Source: Competibacter_A sp002352125 (GTDB taxonomy: Bacteria > Pseudomonadota > Gammaproteobacteria > Competibacterales > Competibacteraceae). Taken from it: a DNA stretch of 64,000 nt. The DNA is taken from contig DAOROA010000021.1 in the NCBI GenBank assembly GCA_035441325.1, positions 8,218 to 72,217 on the forward strand, in the 5' to 3' direction. The translations under genes were made by a program, and so were the position numbers. Shown in pieces: positions 7,715 to 15,793 of the stretch. Every line of letters starts with the position of its first letter. Positions within the stretch are counted from its first letter, which is position 1. The notes below the pieces were generated by a model that saw nothing but the letters and a program-made list of their open reading frames with translations, did no database searches and was not told where the DNA came from.

Positions 7715-9877
7715 ATGCGTAAAACCTTACTTCAGATAAATGGGCTGTTGCCGCTGGTGCTGGCACTGGCATTGGCACTGGTGTTCTGGTTGCCGGCCGG
7801 AGCGGTTCGAGCGGCTGCCAATCCGCCTCAGGAGCGGATGACGGCGACGGTGATCGAGTTCAGTCTCAGGGGCGATTTAAACGAGCAGGCCGGCGCAATC
7901 ATCGCCGATCTGATGATGTCGGCCATAGCCAATACCGGGCGTTTTACCCTGAAAGACCGGTTACCGCTGTCGGCCGCTGCCAAGATCGCCAAAACCCAAG
8001 AACTGGGTTCAACCGGTTTGCTCGACCCCAAGACCGCTGCCGAACTCGGCCGTCTGTATGGAGTCGATGCCGTGATCACCGGCGGCGTTTCCAAACTGGG
8101 CGACATCATTACCGTTACGGCGCGGCTAATCGATACCGAGACGGCTTCCTTGTTGGGCAGCGGACAGATTCAGGACAAGGATATCGATGCAATTCAGATA
8201 AAAATTAATGACTTGGCTTCGATGGTTTTAGCGCCACCCGCCGCGCCGCAAACGTATGCCCTAACCGTGAAGGCCGATCCGCCCGCTGCCAGCATTCGGC
8301 TGCTGAACAATCCAATACCTTATCAATCCGGCATGCGATTAGCGTCAGGAGACTACGAAATCGAGGTAACCCAATCCGGCTACGTGACCCGCAAGGAATC
8401 GGTGCGGATCGCCGATCACGATGTCGTGGTCGCCGTGACGCTGGAAAAAGCCAAATACGGTTTGACCGTGCGTCCAGAACCCGCCGATGCGGAAGTTCGG
8501 CTGCTCGGCAGCACGGCCGCTTATCGACCCGGCATCGCGCTATCGCCAGGCGATTACGAGATCGAAGTGGCGCGCGAAGGTTATGTCTCCCGCAAGTTTC
8601 CGGTACGGATCGCCGATGGCGAAATGACCGTGCCCGTCACCTTGGAAAAAGCGCCTCTTCCTCCCGCTCGACAGCAGTATCGGTTGACCGTGCAGATCGA
8701 CCCTTCGCAAGCCGCGGTGCGGCTTCTGAACTCGAAAACACCCTATCGACCGGGGATATCGCTGCTGCCCGGCAGCTATACGGTCGAGATCAGCCAAGCT
8801 GGTTACGAATCCGCGCAAGTCACGGTGCCGATCATCGACAGCGACGTGACCGTGCCGGTGAAGCTAACCAAGAAACCCGAGCCAGAGCGACCCGCCCAGT
8901 ATCGGCTGACGGTGCGAGCCGACCCGGGCAACGCCCGAGTGCGGTTGCTGGGAATCAAGACCGCGTACAAGTCCGGCGTGGCACTAGCGCCGGGCAGCTA
9001 CACGGTGGAAGTATCGCGGCCGGGTTACGAGACGCAACGGGTGACGGTGCAAATTGCCAACGGCGACGTGACGATGCCGGTGACATTGGTCAAGCAGGCC
9101 GAACCGACGCAATACCGGCTGACGGTGCGGGCCGACCCGAGCGACGCCCGAGTGCGGTTGCGCGGTACCGCCACGACTTACCGGCCCGGCGTGACGCTGG
9201 CGCCGGGCAGCTATGCGGTGGAAGTATCGCGACCGGGTTACGAGACGCAACGGGTGACGGTACGGATCGCCGACGGCGACGTGACGATGCCGGTGACGCT
9301 GGTCAAGCAGGCCGAGCCGACGCAATACCGGCTGACGGTGCAAGCCGACCCGAGCGACGCCCGAGTGCGGTTGCGCGGTACCGCCACGACTTACCGGCCC
9401 GGCGTGACGCTGGCGCCGGGCAGCTATGCGGTGGAAGTATCGCGACCGGGTTACGAGACGCAACGGGTGACGGTACGGATCGCCGACGGCGACGTGACGG
9501 TGCCGGTCGAGCTAGAAAAGGTTGCGTCCATTTCGCCGGCGCAGCCTTCCGTATCGCCTTCGCGTGTCGGCGAATGGCGCATCGGATCCTTACAGATGGA
9601 CGGCTCGCTGAGCGCTGTAGACCGTTCGGAAGTATCGCGGGTGCTGGGCGGTTACGTCGGGCGAACCGTTACGCGGGATACCTTGCTGGACGGAGCGATG
9701 CGAGTCTATCAATCCACCGGGATCACGCTGAGTTTCGTCGTTCGATCAGGTTCTGCCGGCACGGCTGAACTGTACGCCCGGGTTGCCCGGCGGGCGCGGC
9801 GAACCTACGAGAGCAGCATCTCCATCATGACTCGCAGTCAACTCGAAAGATCGGGTTTTGGCGTATCGGTCGAGTGA
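7715..9877 (+). CDS. Exported CsgG-like protein with six PEGA repeats
   Basis: The 720-residue product has an N-terminal signal peptide (LPLVLALALALVFWLPAGAVRA). Next is a domain of about 130 residues like the N-terminal fold of CsgG/FlgO-type proteins (GAIIADLMMSAI, TGRFTLKDR, LYGVDAVITGGVSKLGDIITVTARLIDTETA). Six PEGA modules of about 70 residues then run in series (P-G-x-Y-x-V-E-V-S-x-x-G-Y). A C-terminal domain of about 100 residues (VGRTVTRDTLLDGAMRVYQSTGI) resembles a POTRA-like fold. PEGA modules are surface/peptidoglycan-associated beta domains often found with FGE kinases. Modules 4-6 are nearly identical. An ATG at 7715 starts the signal peptide; a GTG at 7697 is in frame. It is 33 bases downstream of the kinase, probably in one transcript. 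Confidence 0.8.
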   Translation: MRKTLLQINGLLPLVLALALALVFWLPAGAVRAAANPPQERMTATVIEFSLRGDLNEQAGAIIADLMMSAIANTGRFTLKDRLPLSAAAKIAKTQELGSTGLLDPKTAAELGRLYGVDAVITGGVSKLGDIITVTARLIDTETASLLGSGQIQDKDIDAIQIKINDLASMVLAPPAAPQTYALTVKADPPAASIRLLNNPIPYQSGMRLASGDYEIEVTQSGYVTRKESVRIADHDVVVAVTLEKAKYGLTVRPEPADAEVRLLGSTAAYRPGIALSPGDYEIEVAREGYVSRKFPVRIADGEMTVPVTLEKAPLPPARQQYRLTVQIDPSQAAVRLLNSKTPYRPGISLLPGSYTVEISQAGYESAQVTVPIIDSDVTVPVKLTKKPEPERPAQYRLTVRADPGNARVRLLGIKTAYKSGVALAPGSYTVEVSRPGYETQRVTVQIANGDVTMPVTLVKQAEPTQYRLTVRADPSDARVRLRGTATTYRPGVTLAPGSYAVEVSRPGYETQRVTVRIADGDVTMPVTLVKQAEPTQYRLTVQADPSDARVRLRGTATTYRPGVTLAPGSYAVEVSRPGYETQRVTVRIADGDVTVPVELEKVASISPAQPSVSPSRVGEWRIGSLQMDGSLSAVDRSEVSRVLGGYVGRTVTRDTLLDGAMRVYQSTGITLSFVVRSGSAGTAELYARVARRARRTYESSISIMTRSQLERSGFGVSVE
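9098..9523 (+). repeat. 213-bp tandem repeat within the PEGA gene
   Basis: Two copies of a 213-bp (71-codon) unit start at 9098 and 9311 and differ at only a handful of bases. The preceding module (from about 8885) is clearly related but more diverged. Nucleotide-level identity beyond what the protein needs points to recent duplication or gene conversion. Confidence 0.85.
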
Positions 9878-9884
9878 CTGCCGG

Positions 9885-9970
9885 GTCTAGGTAGACTACC
9901 CGTGCCGTTTATTCGCTACGCGCTGAAGTGCGGCAGGAATCCCCAGCTTTTAAGCTGGGGAGGATATCAA
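9885..9970 (+). mobile_element. Possible IS200/IS605 (tnpB-type) right-end remnant with hairpin
   Basis: The stretch contains a perfect stem-loop at 9941-9960 (9-base arms, CCCCAGCTT/AAGCTGGGG) preceded by CGGCAGGAAT and followed by AGGATATCAA. This arrangement is the usual form of the right end of tnpB-carrying IS200/IS605 elements, which also forms the 3' end of the TnpB guide RNA. A second small inverted repeat (GGTAGACTACC) lies just upstream. No tnpA or tnpB frame is present. The terminal TCA supplies the stop codon of the malic enzyme gene on the other strand. The hairpin could also simply work as a terminator between the two convergent genes, though no T-run follows on either strand. 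Confidence 0.4.
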
Positions 9971-11739
9971 GCGTCTTTGTGATAACCGGGATGGTCGATC
10001 ATGGCGGTGTGATCGCCGCGCACGATGGGGAGATAACGCGGTTTCCAAAACCGCGAGCGTAGATAGGTATCGAGGTCGCGCCCAGCCAAATCGGCTCTGC
10101 CAGCCACACCTTCCTGTAGTGCCTGCTGGATCACCCGCGCGGCGACCCGGATGCTGACTTCGCGCAATTCCCGCACCGGCGGGTAGATCCGGCCCGTGCG
10201 CAAGTGTGCGGCGGTAGTGTACTCGGCTAGCGCATAAGCCGCTTCCAGCACCATGCCGTCGGTCACTTCGCGACACTCGGCCAAGATGGTGCCGAAACCC
10301 AGGCCGGGGAAGATGAAGGCGTTGTTGCCCTGACCGATATGGTGGACATGGCCGTCCCGTTCCACGTCCGGAAACGGGCTGCCGGTGGCGACGACGGCCC
10401 GGCCCTCGCTCCAATCCAAAATATCTTCTGGCAGCGCTTCGCAGGCCGAAGTGGGATTGGAAAGCGGGAAGATGATCGGCCGCGTCGTGTTGCGGGCCAT
10501 GGCTTGTATCACCGGATGGTTGAAAGAGCCGGCCTGGCCGCTCAAACCCAGCAGTGCCGTCGCTTTTGCGTGCTCGATCGTTTCCAGCAGAGTGGGGACA
10601 TCGTTGGCGATCTGCCATCCGGCGATGTTGTTGCGCGGTTGCACGAAGGGCTGCTTGTAGGCCTCGACATTGCGCCCTTCCACCAGCAGGCCGCGGGAAT
10701 CGAGCACGAAAACCCGATCCCGGGCTTCTTCCGGGCTCAATCCTTCCCGCAAGAGTCCTTGGGTGATGGCCCAAGCCACGCCGACTCCGCCGGCTCCGGC
10801 ACCGAGGATCACGATGCGCTGATCGCGCAGCGTTTCGCCCTTGAGGCGGCTGGCCGAGAGCAAGCCGGCCAGCGCCACCGCGCCGGTGCCTTGAATGTCG
10901 TCGTTGAAAGACGGTAGCTGCTTGCGATAGCGCTCCAAGACCGTAAAGGCGACATCTTTGGATAAGTCTTCCCACTGAATCACGGCGCGCGGCCAACGCT
11001 CGCGAATGGTTTTGACGAACTTGTCCAGAAACGCCAGGTAACGATCGCCCCGCAATCGCCGGTGCCGTACCCCGAGATAAAACTCATCGTTGAGCAGCTC
11101 CAGCCGGTCGGTGCCCACGTCCAGCTTGACCGGCATGGTGTGGAAGGGATCGACACCGCCGCCGATGGTGTAAAGCGCCAGTTTGCCGATGGCGATCGCC
11201 AAACCGCCGTAGCCTTGATCGCCGATGCCAAGGATGGCCGAGGAGTCGGTGGCGACGATCATTCGCACATCGTTCCACGGGAAGTTGCGGACCACGCCGG
11301 CGGCGCGGTCGATGTTGAGCGGCGAGAACGACAGTCCACGCGGATTTTGGTACAGATGACTGAATTGCTGCACCGCCTGCCCGACGGTAGGCGTGTAGAT
11401 GATGGGCATCATTTCTTCGAGATGCCGCTCCAGCAGGGCGTAGAACAGCGTTTCGGCCCGTTCTTGCAAAGCGCGTAGATACTGGTACTTGGCGATGGGG
11501 TCGGGCTCGCGCAGAAAACCGCGGTAGACCCGCTCGACCTGTTGCTCCAAGGTGTTGACTTGCGGCGGCAGCAGACCGTCCAGCCCCAGCGCGACGCGCT
11601 CGTCCTCGGTAAATGCGGTGCCCTTGTTGCTGAGGACCAGCCGTAACAGGGCGATGCCTTCCAAATAGACTTCCATGTATTCGTGGCCTTCGGCGTCGGT
11701 TTTGATGTCGAAGTAGGGGCTGATGGGATCTCGTTTCAT
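9967..11739 (-). CDS. maeA: NAD-dependent malic enzyme
   Basis: This 590-residue enzyme oxidatively decarboxylates malate to pyruvate with NAD reduction. Recognisable family segments include PIIYTPTVGQAVQQFSHLY, the substrate-binding region around RMIVATDSSAILGIGDQG, the Asp-rich metal site FNDDIQGTGAVALAGLL, and the Rossmann motif VILGAGAGGVGVAWAI. Length matches the large (about 560-600 aa) malic enzymes such as E. coli MaeA. The gene stands alone on the minus strand, converges with the PEGA gene, and its stop codon lies at the edge of the candidate IS200/IS605 right end. Confidence 0.93.
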   Translation of the reverse strand: MKRDPISPYFDIKTDAEGHEYMEVYLEGIALLRLVLSNKGTAFTEDERVALGLDGLLPPQVNTLEQQVERVYRGFLREPDPIAKYQYLRALQERAETLFYALLERHLEEMMPIIYTPTVGQAVQQFSHLYQNPRGLSFSPLNIDRAAGVVRNFPWNDVRMIVATDSSAILGIGDQGYGGLAIAIGKLALYTIGGGVDPFHTMPVKLDVGTDRLELLNDEFYLGVRHRRLRGDRYLAFLDKFVKTIRERWPRAVIQWEDLSKDVAFTVLERYRKQLPSFNDDIQGTGAVALAGLLSASRLKGETLRDQRIVILGAGAGGVGVAWAITQGLLREGLSPEEARDRVFVLDSRGLLVEGRNVEAYKQPFVQPRNNIAGWQIANDVPTLLETIEHAKATALLGLSGQAGSFNHPVIQAMARNTTRPIIFPLSNPTSACEALPEDILDWSEGRAVVATGSPFPDVERDGHVHHIGQGNNAFIFPGLGFGTILAECREVTDGMVLEAAYALAEYTTAAHLRTGRIYPPVRELREVSIRVAARVIQQALQEGVAGRADLAGRDLDTYLRSRFWKPRYLPIVRGDHTAMIDHPGYHKDA

Positions 11740-12385
11740 TTGCGGCTTGGTAGCGATGGTTTAAGTTTGAAGCGGCGTCGATCCGCCCGTTGCGGTTGAA
11801 CAAAACAATATTGCACGTTCGCTTGACAGGGTCAAACGACATAACCGAGTTTTGGGGTGGTTGCGTTCCGTGGCATCGGATAGACGAGTCGGGGTAAACA
11901 GGGAGGGTTGTTGATTCGAGTTCGGCGGGCTGGTTAGCGATGGCCGGGTCAATTGGCGGCCATCGCACGGAGCGGTCCATATTGACCACTTTCGAATCGG
12001 TTTGAACCGGCCGTTTTGAGCTGTTGGTAGCAAACGGCTCAATAAATTGTATTAATATACAATTAGTTATAAAAATAACCTCGTTTGCATGCACTTTTGC
12101 TCCGCTGGCGCCGAAAACGGGCTACCACGGTCGATCCATCAATCTGTCACTCCTCGTTCCGTCGCGAAAAACCGGTTTCGTCACTGCCGAAACCAAGCGA
12201 TTTGCGATAACCGGGCGGTTGTTTCGTCGAGCTGGTACTCGATTTGCGTTGCTTCGCTCGCGAGCGATGCCCGACGCGAGCTGAGCGATCTGTCGGATAT
12301 GACGAAAGACAGCCACCGTCAACTATATAAAGTCGCCGTGTTTTGCAGCCCACTGCTACACGATCAACACACGAGGACGAAATCG
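11740..12385. other. Divergent intergenic region with AT-rich inverted repeat
   Basis: These 646 bases separate the divergently transcribed malic enzyme and exported EEP/PPC genes. The most distinct part is 12040-12085, far richer in A and T than its surroundings. It holds a perfect inverted repeat at 12045-12064 and a smaller one just after it (GTTAT-AAAA-ATAAC). The rest shows no convincing gene; an open frame continues upstream of 12386 but has no family resemblance and is better read as leader. Confidence 0.5.
12045..12064. promoter_or_regulatory. Candidate operator: 8-bp inverted repeat
   Basis: AATTGTAT-TAAT-ATACAATT is a perfect dyad with a 4-base spacer in the AT-rich part of a divergent intergenic region. 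The symmetry and size fit a dimeric helix-turn-helix regulator. Which regulator would bind is unknown, and no regulator gene is next to it. Confidence 0.35.
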
Positions 12386-14587
12386 ATGCGGTTAAAAGCT
12401 TGCCGTTTACTGCTCGCGAGCCTGGGATTATGGTTGGGCTCGCTGGCCGAATGGGTTTGGGCGGATGAACTGCCCCTGCGTATTTTGTTGGCGAACGATC
12501 CGGCCGCCGACTATGCCGATGATCGCCCCGCCGTTGTCTTGTTTCAAAATTTCGTTGCCGGCGATAACGGCGAGACGGCGATCAGAAACTGGGTGACGGC
12601 GACCTTCGGCGGTGAATTTTCCTATGTTCGCGATGCCAAATCTCTCGTCCCCGGCGGGGTGATCAGCCGTTTCGGCATCGTTAAATACGGCGTCTGGAGT
12701 ACCTTGGAAACCAAGGAAGGCGATGGCCGTTCGCTGTATGCCCAGATCGACTTGCCGGGCAAAAAAGACTTGTGGGTCGTCAATACCCATCTTTCCATCG
12801 ACCCCAAGCAGCGCTTGGCACAAACCAATGCGCTGCTGGATCGCATCCTCACCGAGATACCCGAAACCGACTATCTGGTGGTGGGCGGTCAACTGAATAT
12901 CACTGACGCCGATGATCCCGCGCTGGAGGTTCTGCAAAAAATGCTGGGCGTGGAAAGTCCGTTGCTCGTCAAACAGGAAGACGGGGAGGTATACGACTGG
13001 CTGCTGATCGACGCCGACCTGGCGCAATATCAAGATGCTCAGCCCCTGCGCAGCAAAGCGGTCGCCCAAGATCTGAATCTGGCAGGTTTGCGCCGCAACC
13101 TGTACCGGCTGATCAAGAATTACCGCCTCGACCTCTCCGGCTTTTTTCAACCGCCGCCGCCCATTACGCTGGAAAATGCCGTTATGGTTGACGGGTCGGT
13201 CTCGCCCGTTCTGGCGCGCAATATCGACGAGTACCGGTTTACGCCAACGTTTCCCGCGCTGGAGAGCTTACATATCGAAATGGAAAGCGCGGGTCCCGGC
13301 GACGCGGATTTGCAACTGGCCTACTGGTCGAACTCGTCCAACGGCTGGGTGTTCTATGCCAATCGCGCCACGCCTGGCACCAGCGATGAAAGCATCACGA
13401 TTACCGATCGCAATCTGCTGAATCGCGAGTGGCGGATCATCGTGCAATACAGCGCCGGTTCGGTGGTTCCCTATCGCCTGCGAGCCTTTGCGGTCTACGA
13501 TCTGTGGAATTTGCACAACCTGCTGCATCCTTCCCCTAGGAGTGCGCCGCCAGGAGCCGTCACCAGCGCGCCTCGGCAGAATGCTCAGCCCGGTGGCTGG
13601 CAGTTTTACGCCCTCGATGTGCCGGCGAACGCCGCCGGTTTACAGATCGAAGTCGAACGCACCGGCGGCGGTCCAGCGCACCTCTACGTGCAAAAAGACG
13701 CGCCACCCTGGTTCAACAATGCGCTGTTCCAAATCCAAAACAACGACATCACCCATACGCTATCCATCGATGGGACCAGCAATCCGCCGCTGACCGCCGG
13801 CCGGTGGTACGTTGGCATCCAGGCGCCAGGGCCGCAGGATGCCGACTTCAACCTGACCGCGACCCTGTCCTGCTGTGCCGGTTCGCCACCCGTTACTGGC
13901 GATATTCCGCTCGCCAACGGTGTGCCGGTGACCGGTTCGGTCTGGTTTGGAGATTGGCAGTATTACATCTTCGATGTGCCGTTGAATGCTACCCGCATGG
14001 AATATACGCTCGTCGGCAATGGACCCGGCGATGGCGATCTCTACATCGATGGGAATCAGCGGCCTACCTTGCTGAGTCCCATCAATAGCCGGCAACGGGG
14101 AAGCACTCAGGAGCAAATCATCCGCAGCGGCGGTTCGTGGAGCCCTCTTTCCAATCCCTCGCCTCGTCAAACGTACATCGGCGTGTATGGATACAGGGCC
14201 GCGGCCTATGAGGTGACCGCCACGTGGTCCGATCTGGTCACGACGCAAACCCTACCGAGCGGTGATCGGATATTTTCCATGCAAAACATCTACGTGTATG
14301 ACACCAGCCCCTTGCTCTTCGCGATACAGGTGCCGGCTGGCACCAGTTATAACGACCTGCGGATCGCCGCCCAGACGCCGGACGATATCGTGCTTTACCT
14401 GCGGCGGGATGCGCCACCGGATAAGCTCAATTTCGACTTCAGCGCGGTCACGGGGCCCAACGATCCCGAAATCGTGGTCACCGGTGCCACGAACCCCTCG
14501 TTGGCTGCTGGCACCTGGTGGTTTGCCGTGTACAGCAATGAGCGGCGTAGCGACATCACGGATATACGGGCCGAATTGCATCGGTGA
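12386..14587 (+). CDS. Exported protein with degenerate EEP (endonuclease/phosphatase-like) domain and PPC-type domains
   Basis: The ATG at 12386 has GAGG at 12373-12376 and starts a good signal peptide (MRLKACRLLLASLGLWLGSLAEWVWA), giving 733 residues. Residues about 30-235 look like an endonuclease/exonuclease/phosphatase fold (LWVVNTHLSIDPKQRLAQTNALLDRI, YLVVGGQLNITDADD). The catalytic GDFN motif is GQLN and the terminal SDH motif is not seen, so nuclease or phosphatase activity is doubtful. From about 250 to the end are four beta-rich modules like bacterial pre-peptidase C-terminal (PPC) domains (for example ENAVMVDGSVSPVLARNIDEYRF, PGDADLQLAYW, PGDGDLYI). It is likely secreted or surface-located. 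The function is not known, and no neighbouring gene suggests one. Confidence 0.65.
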   Translation: MRLKACRLLLASLGLWLGSLAEWVWADELPLRILLANDPAADYADDRPAVVLFQNFVAGDNGETAIRNWVTATFGGEFSYVRDAKSLVPGGVISRFGIVKYGVWSTLETKEGDGRSLYAQIDLPGKKDLWVVNTHLSIDPKQRLAQTNALLDRILTEIPETDYLVVGGQLNITDADDPALEVLQKMLGVESPLLVKQEDGEVYDWLLIDADLAQYQDAQPLRSKAVAQDLNLAGLRRNLYRLIKNYRLDLSGFFQPPPPITLENAVMVDGSVSPVLARNIDEYRFTPTFPALESLHIEMESAGPGDADLQLAYWSNSSNGWVFYANRATPGTSDESITITDRNLLNREWRIIVQYSAGSVVPYRLRAFAVYDLWNLHNLLHPSPRSAPPGAVTSAPRQNAQPGGWQFYALDVPANAAGLQIEVERTGGGPAHLYVQKDAPPWFNNALFQIQNNDITHTLSIDGTSNPPLTAGRWYVGIQAPGPQDADFNLTATLSCCAGSPPVTGDIPLANGVPVTGSVWFGDWQYYIFDVPLNATRMEYTLVGNGPGDGDLYIDGNQRPTLLSPINSRQRGSTQEQIIRSGGSWSPLSNPSPRQTYIGVYGYRAAAYEVTATWSDLVTTQTLPSGDRIFSMQNIYVYDTSPLLFAIQVPAGTSYNDLRIAAQTPDDIVLYLRRDAPPDKLNFDFSAVTGPNDPEIVVTGATNPSLAAGTWWFAVYSNERRSDITDIRAELHR

Positions 14588-14752
14588 TCGCTGTATCCAA
14601 AAAGGTGACTAGGACGAAATAATCGCTACTTGGCCGTCTCGCGATGTGGAACTGGAGATTAAACTGGAACATCGTGCGCCACGATCTCGTAATCGGTAGC
14701 TGTCCGCGCGGAGTGAGCGATATCGACGCCATCCGCGCGGAAATCCAAATGT

Positions 14753-14872
14753 GCCGCCGAAATCGGCCAACGCCAACCGCAACACGGGGCCTTGGATCAC
14801 TGGCTACAGGCGGAACGGGAAATCTGGCGGGAAGCGTTGACCGCCGATCAACCCTCGCGCGGCGCGGCATAG
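14753..14872 (+). pseudogene. Possible tail fragment of a DUF2934-type protein
   Basis: One frame ends with the peptide QHGALDHWLQAEREIWREA, which resembles the C-terminal part of DUF2934 proteins (typically HELDDWLEAEREL). The expected N-terminal segment is not in frame, and the end overlaps the 3' end of the lyase gene on the other strand. The rest of the gap 14588-14847 shows no other feature. Confidence 0.3.
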
Positions 14873-15714
14873 CGTTCCTCGCCCGCATAGTATTCCGGGA
14901 AACCGACCACCGCCTGCAACTCGGCGAAATCCAACACGTCCGCCGTTTCTTCCCGCCGGATGCGCTCCAGCGCCGCGCGCATGGCCTTGATCGACACGCT
15001 CAGCAGGGTCAGCGGATAAACGGCGATTTTGTAGCCGATGGCTTCCAGCCGCGCCAGCGGCAACAGCGGCGTTTTGCCGAACTCGATCAGATTGACCATC
15101 TTGTGGCCGGGTACTTCGTCGCAGTAGCGGCGCATTTCGGCTTCGCTCAGCGGCGCTTCCAGAAAGGTGATATCCGCGCCGATTTTCGCGAACGCCTGGC
15201 AGCGGGCGATGGCTTCATCCAGGCCATCGGTGGCGCGGGCGTCGGTGCGGGCCATGATCAGGATATCGCTGCCTTCGTTGCGGGCGTCCACCGCCGCTCG
15301 CAGTCGCAACAACGCCTCTTCGCGGGGGACCACCGCTTTGCCGCGCGTGTGACCGCAACGCTTGGGCATGATCTGATCTTCGATCATGATGCAGCCGAAG
15401 CCAGCACGGGCGTAGCCTTCGACCGTGCGTTTCACGTTGAGCGGGTTGCCGAAGCCGGTATCGCCGTCGCCGAACAGCGGGATGGAAACCGCCTCGCACA
15501 TAGTCCGGCCCTGTTCCACCAGTTCGCCGTAGGAGATCAGGCCGGTGTCGGGCAGACCGAGCCGGACGGCGGAAACGGCGAAGCCGCTCATGAACGCGGT
15601 GGGGAAACCGGCTTGCTCGACCAGCTTGGCGGAGATGGTGTCGTGACAGCCGGGCATCGACAGCAAGCCGGGTCGGGCGAGCAGGGCGCGTAAGCGGTCG
15701 GCGGGGGTGGGCAT
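14848..15714 (-). CDS. Isocitrate lyase/PEP mutase family enzyme (oxaloacetate decarboxylase or methylisocitrate lyase-like)
   Basis: This is a 288-residue TIM-barrel enzyme. Visible family motifs are FGDGDTGFGNPLNVKRTV (metal and substrate binding), the IEDQIMPKRCGHTRGK loop containing the catalytic Cys of lyases, and ARTDARATDGLDEAI. The KRCGH loop argues for a C-C bond lyase or decarboxylase rather than a phosphonate mutase. No prpC/prpD or glyoxylate genes are adjacent, so the substrate is open. The ATG at 15714 is preferred to a TTG further upstream because it matches the usual start of the fold. Confidence 0.8.
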   Translation of the reverse strand: MPTPADRLRALLARPGLLSMPGCHDTISAKLVEQAGFPTAFMSGFAVSAVRLGLPDTGLISYGELVEQGRTMCEAVSIPLFGDGDTGFGNPLNVKRTVEGYARAGFGCIMIEDQIMPKRCGHTRGKAVVPREEALLRLRAAVDARNEGSDILIMARTDARATDGLDEAIARCQAFAKIGADITFLEAPLSEAEMRRYCDEVPGHKMVNLIEFGKTPLLPLARLEAIGYKIAVYPLTLLSVSIKAMRAALERIRREETADVLDFAELQAVVGFPEYYAGEERYAAPREG

Positions 15715-15793
15715 GATAGCGGCCTGGAGGTGGTGGAAGTCCGCCAGACTATAGTTGCGGGACCGCGCCAGCGGCAAACGCCGGATGTTGCTT

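Noticed and set aside
8885..9523. CRISPR-like or satellite array in the PEGA gene
   Set aside because: The repeats are in-frame 71-codon protein modules without spacers.
12089..12385. N-terminal extension of the exported EEP/PPC protein
   Set aside because: The ATG at 12386 has a ribosome site and starts a signal peptide, which an extension would bury; the extension has no family match.
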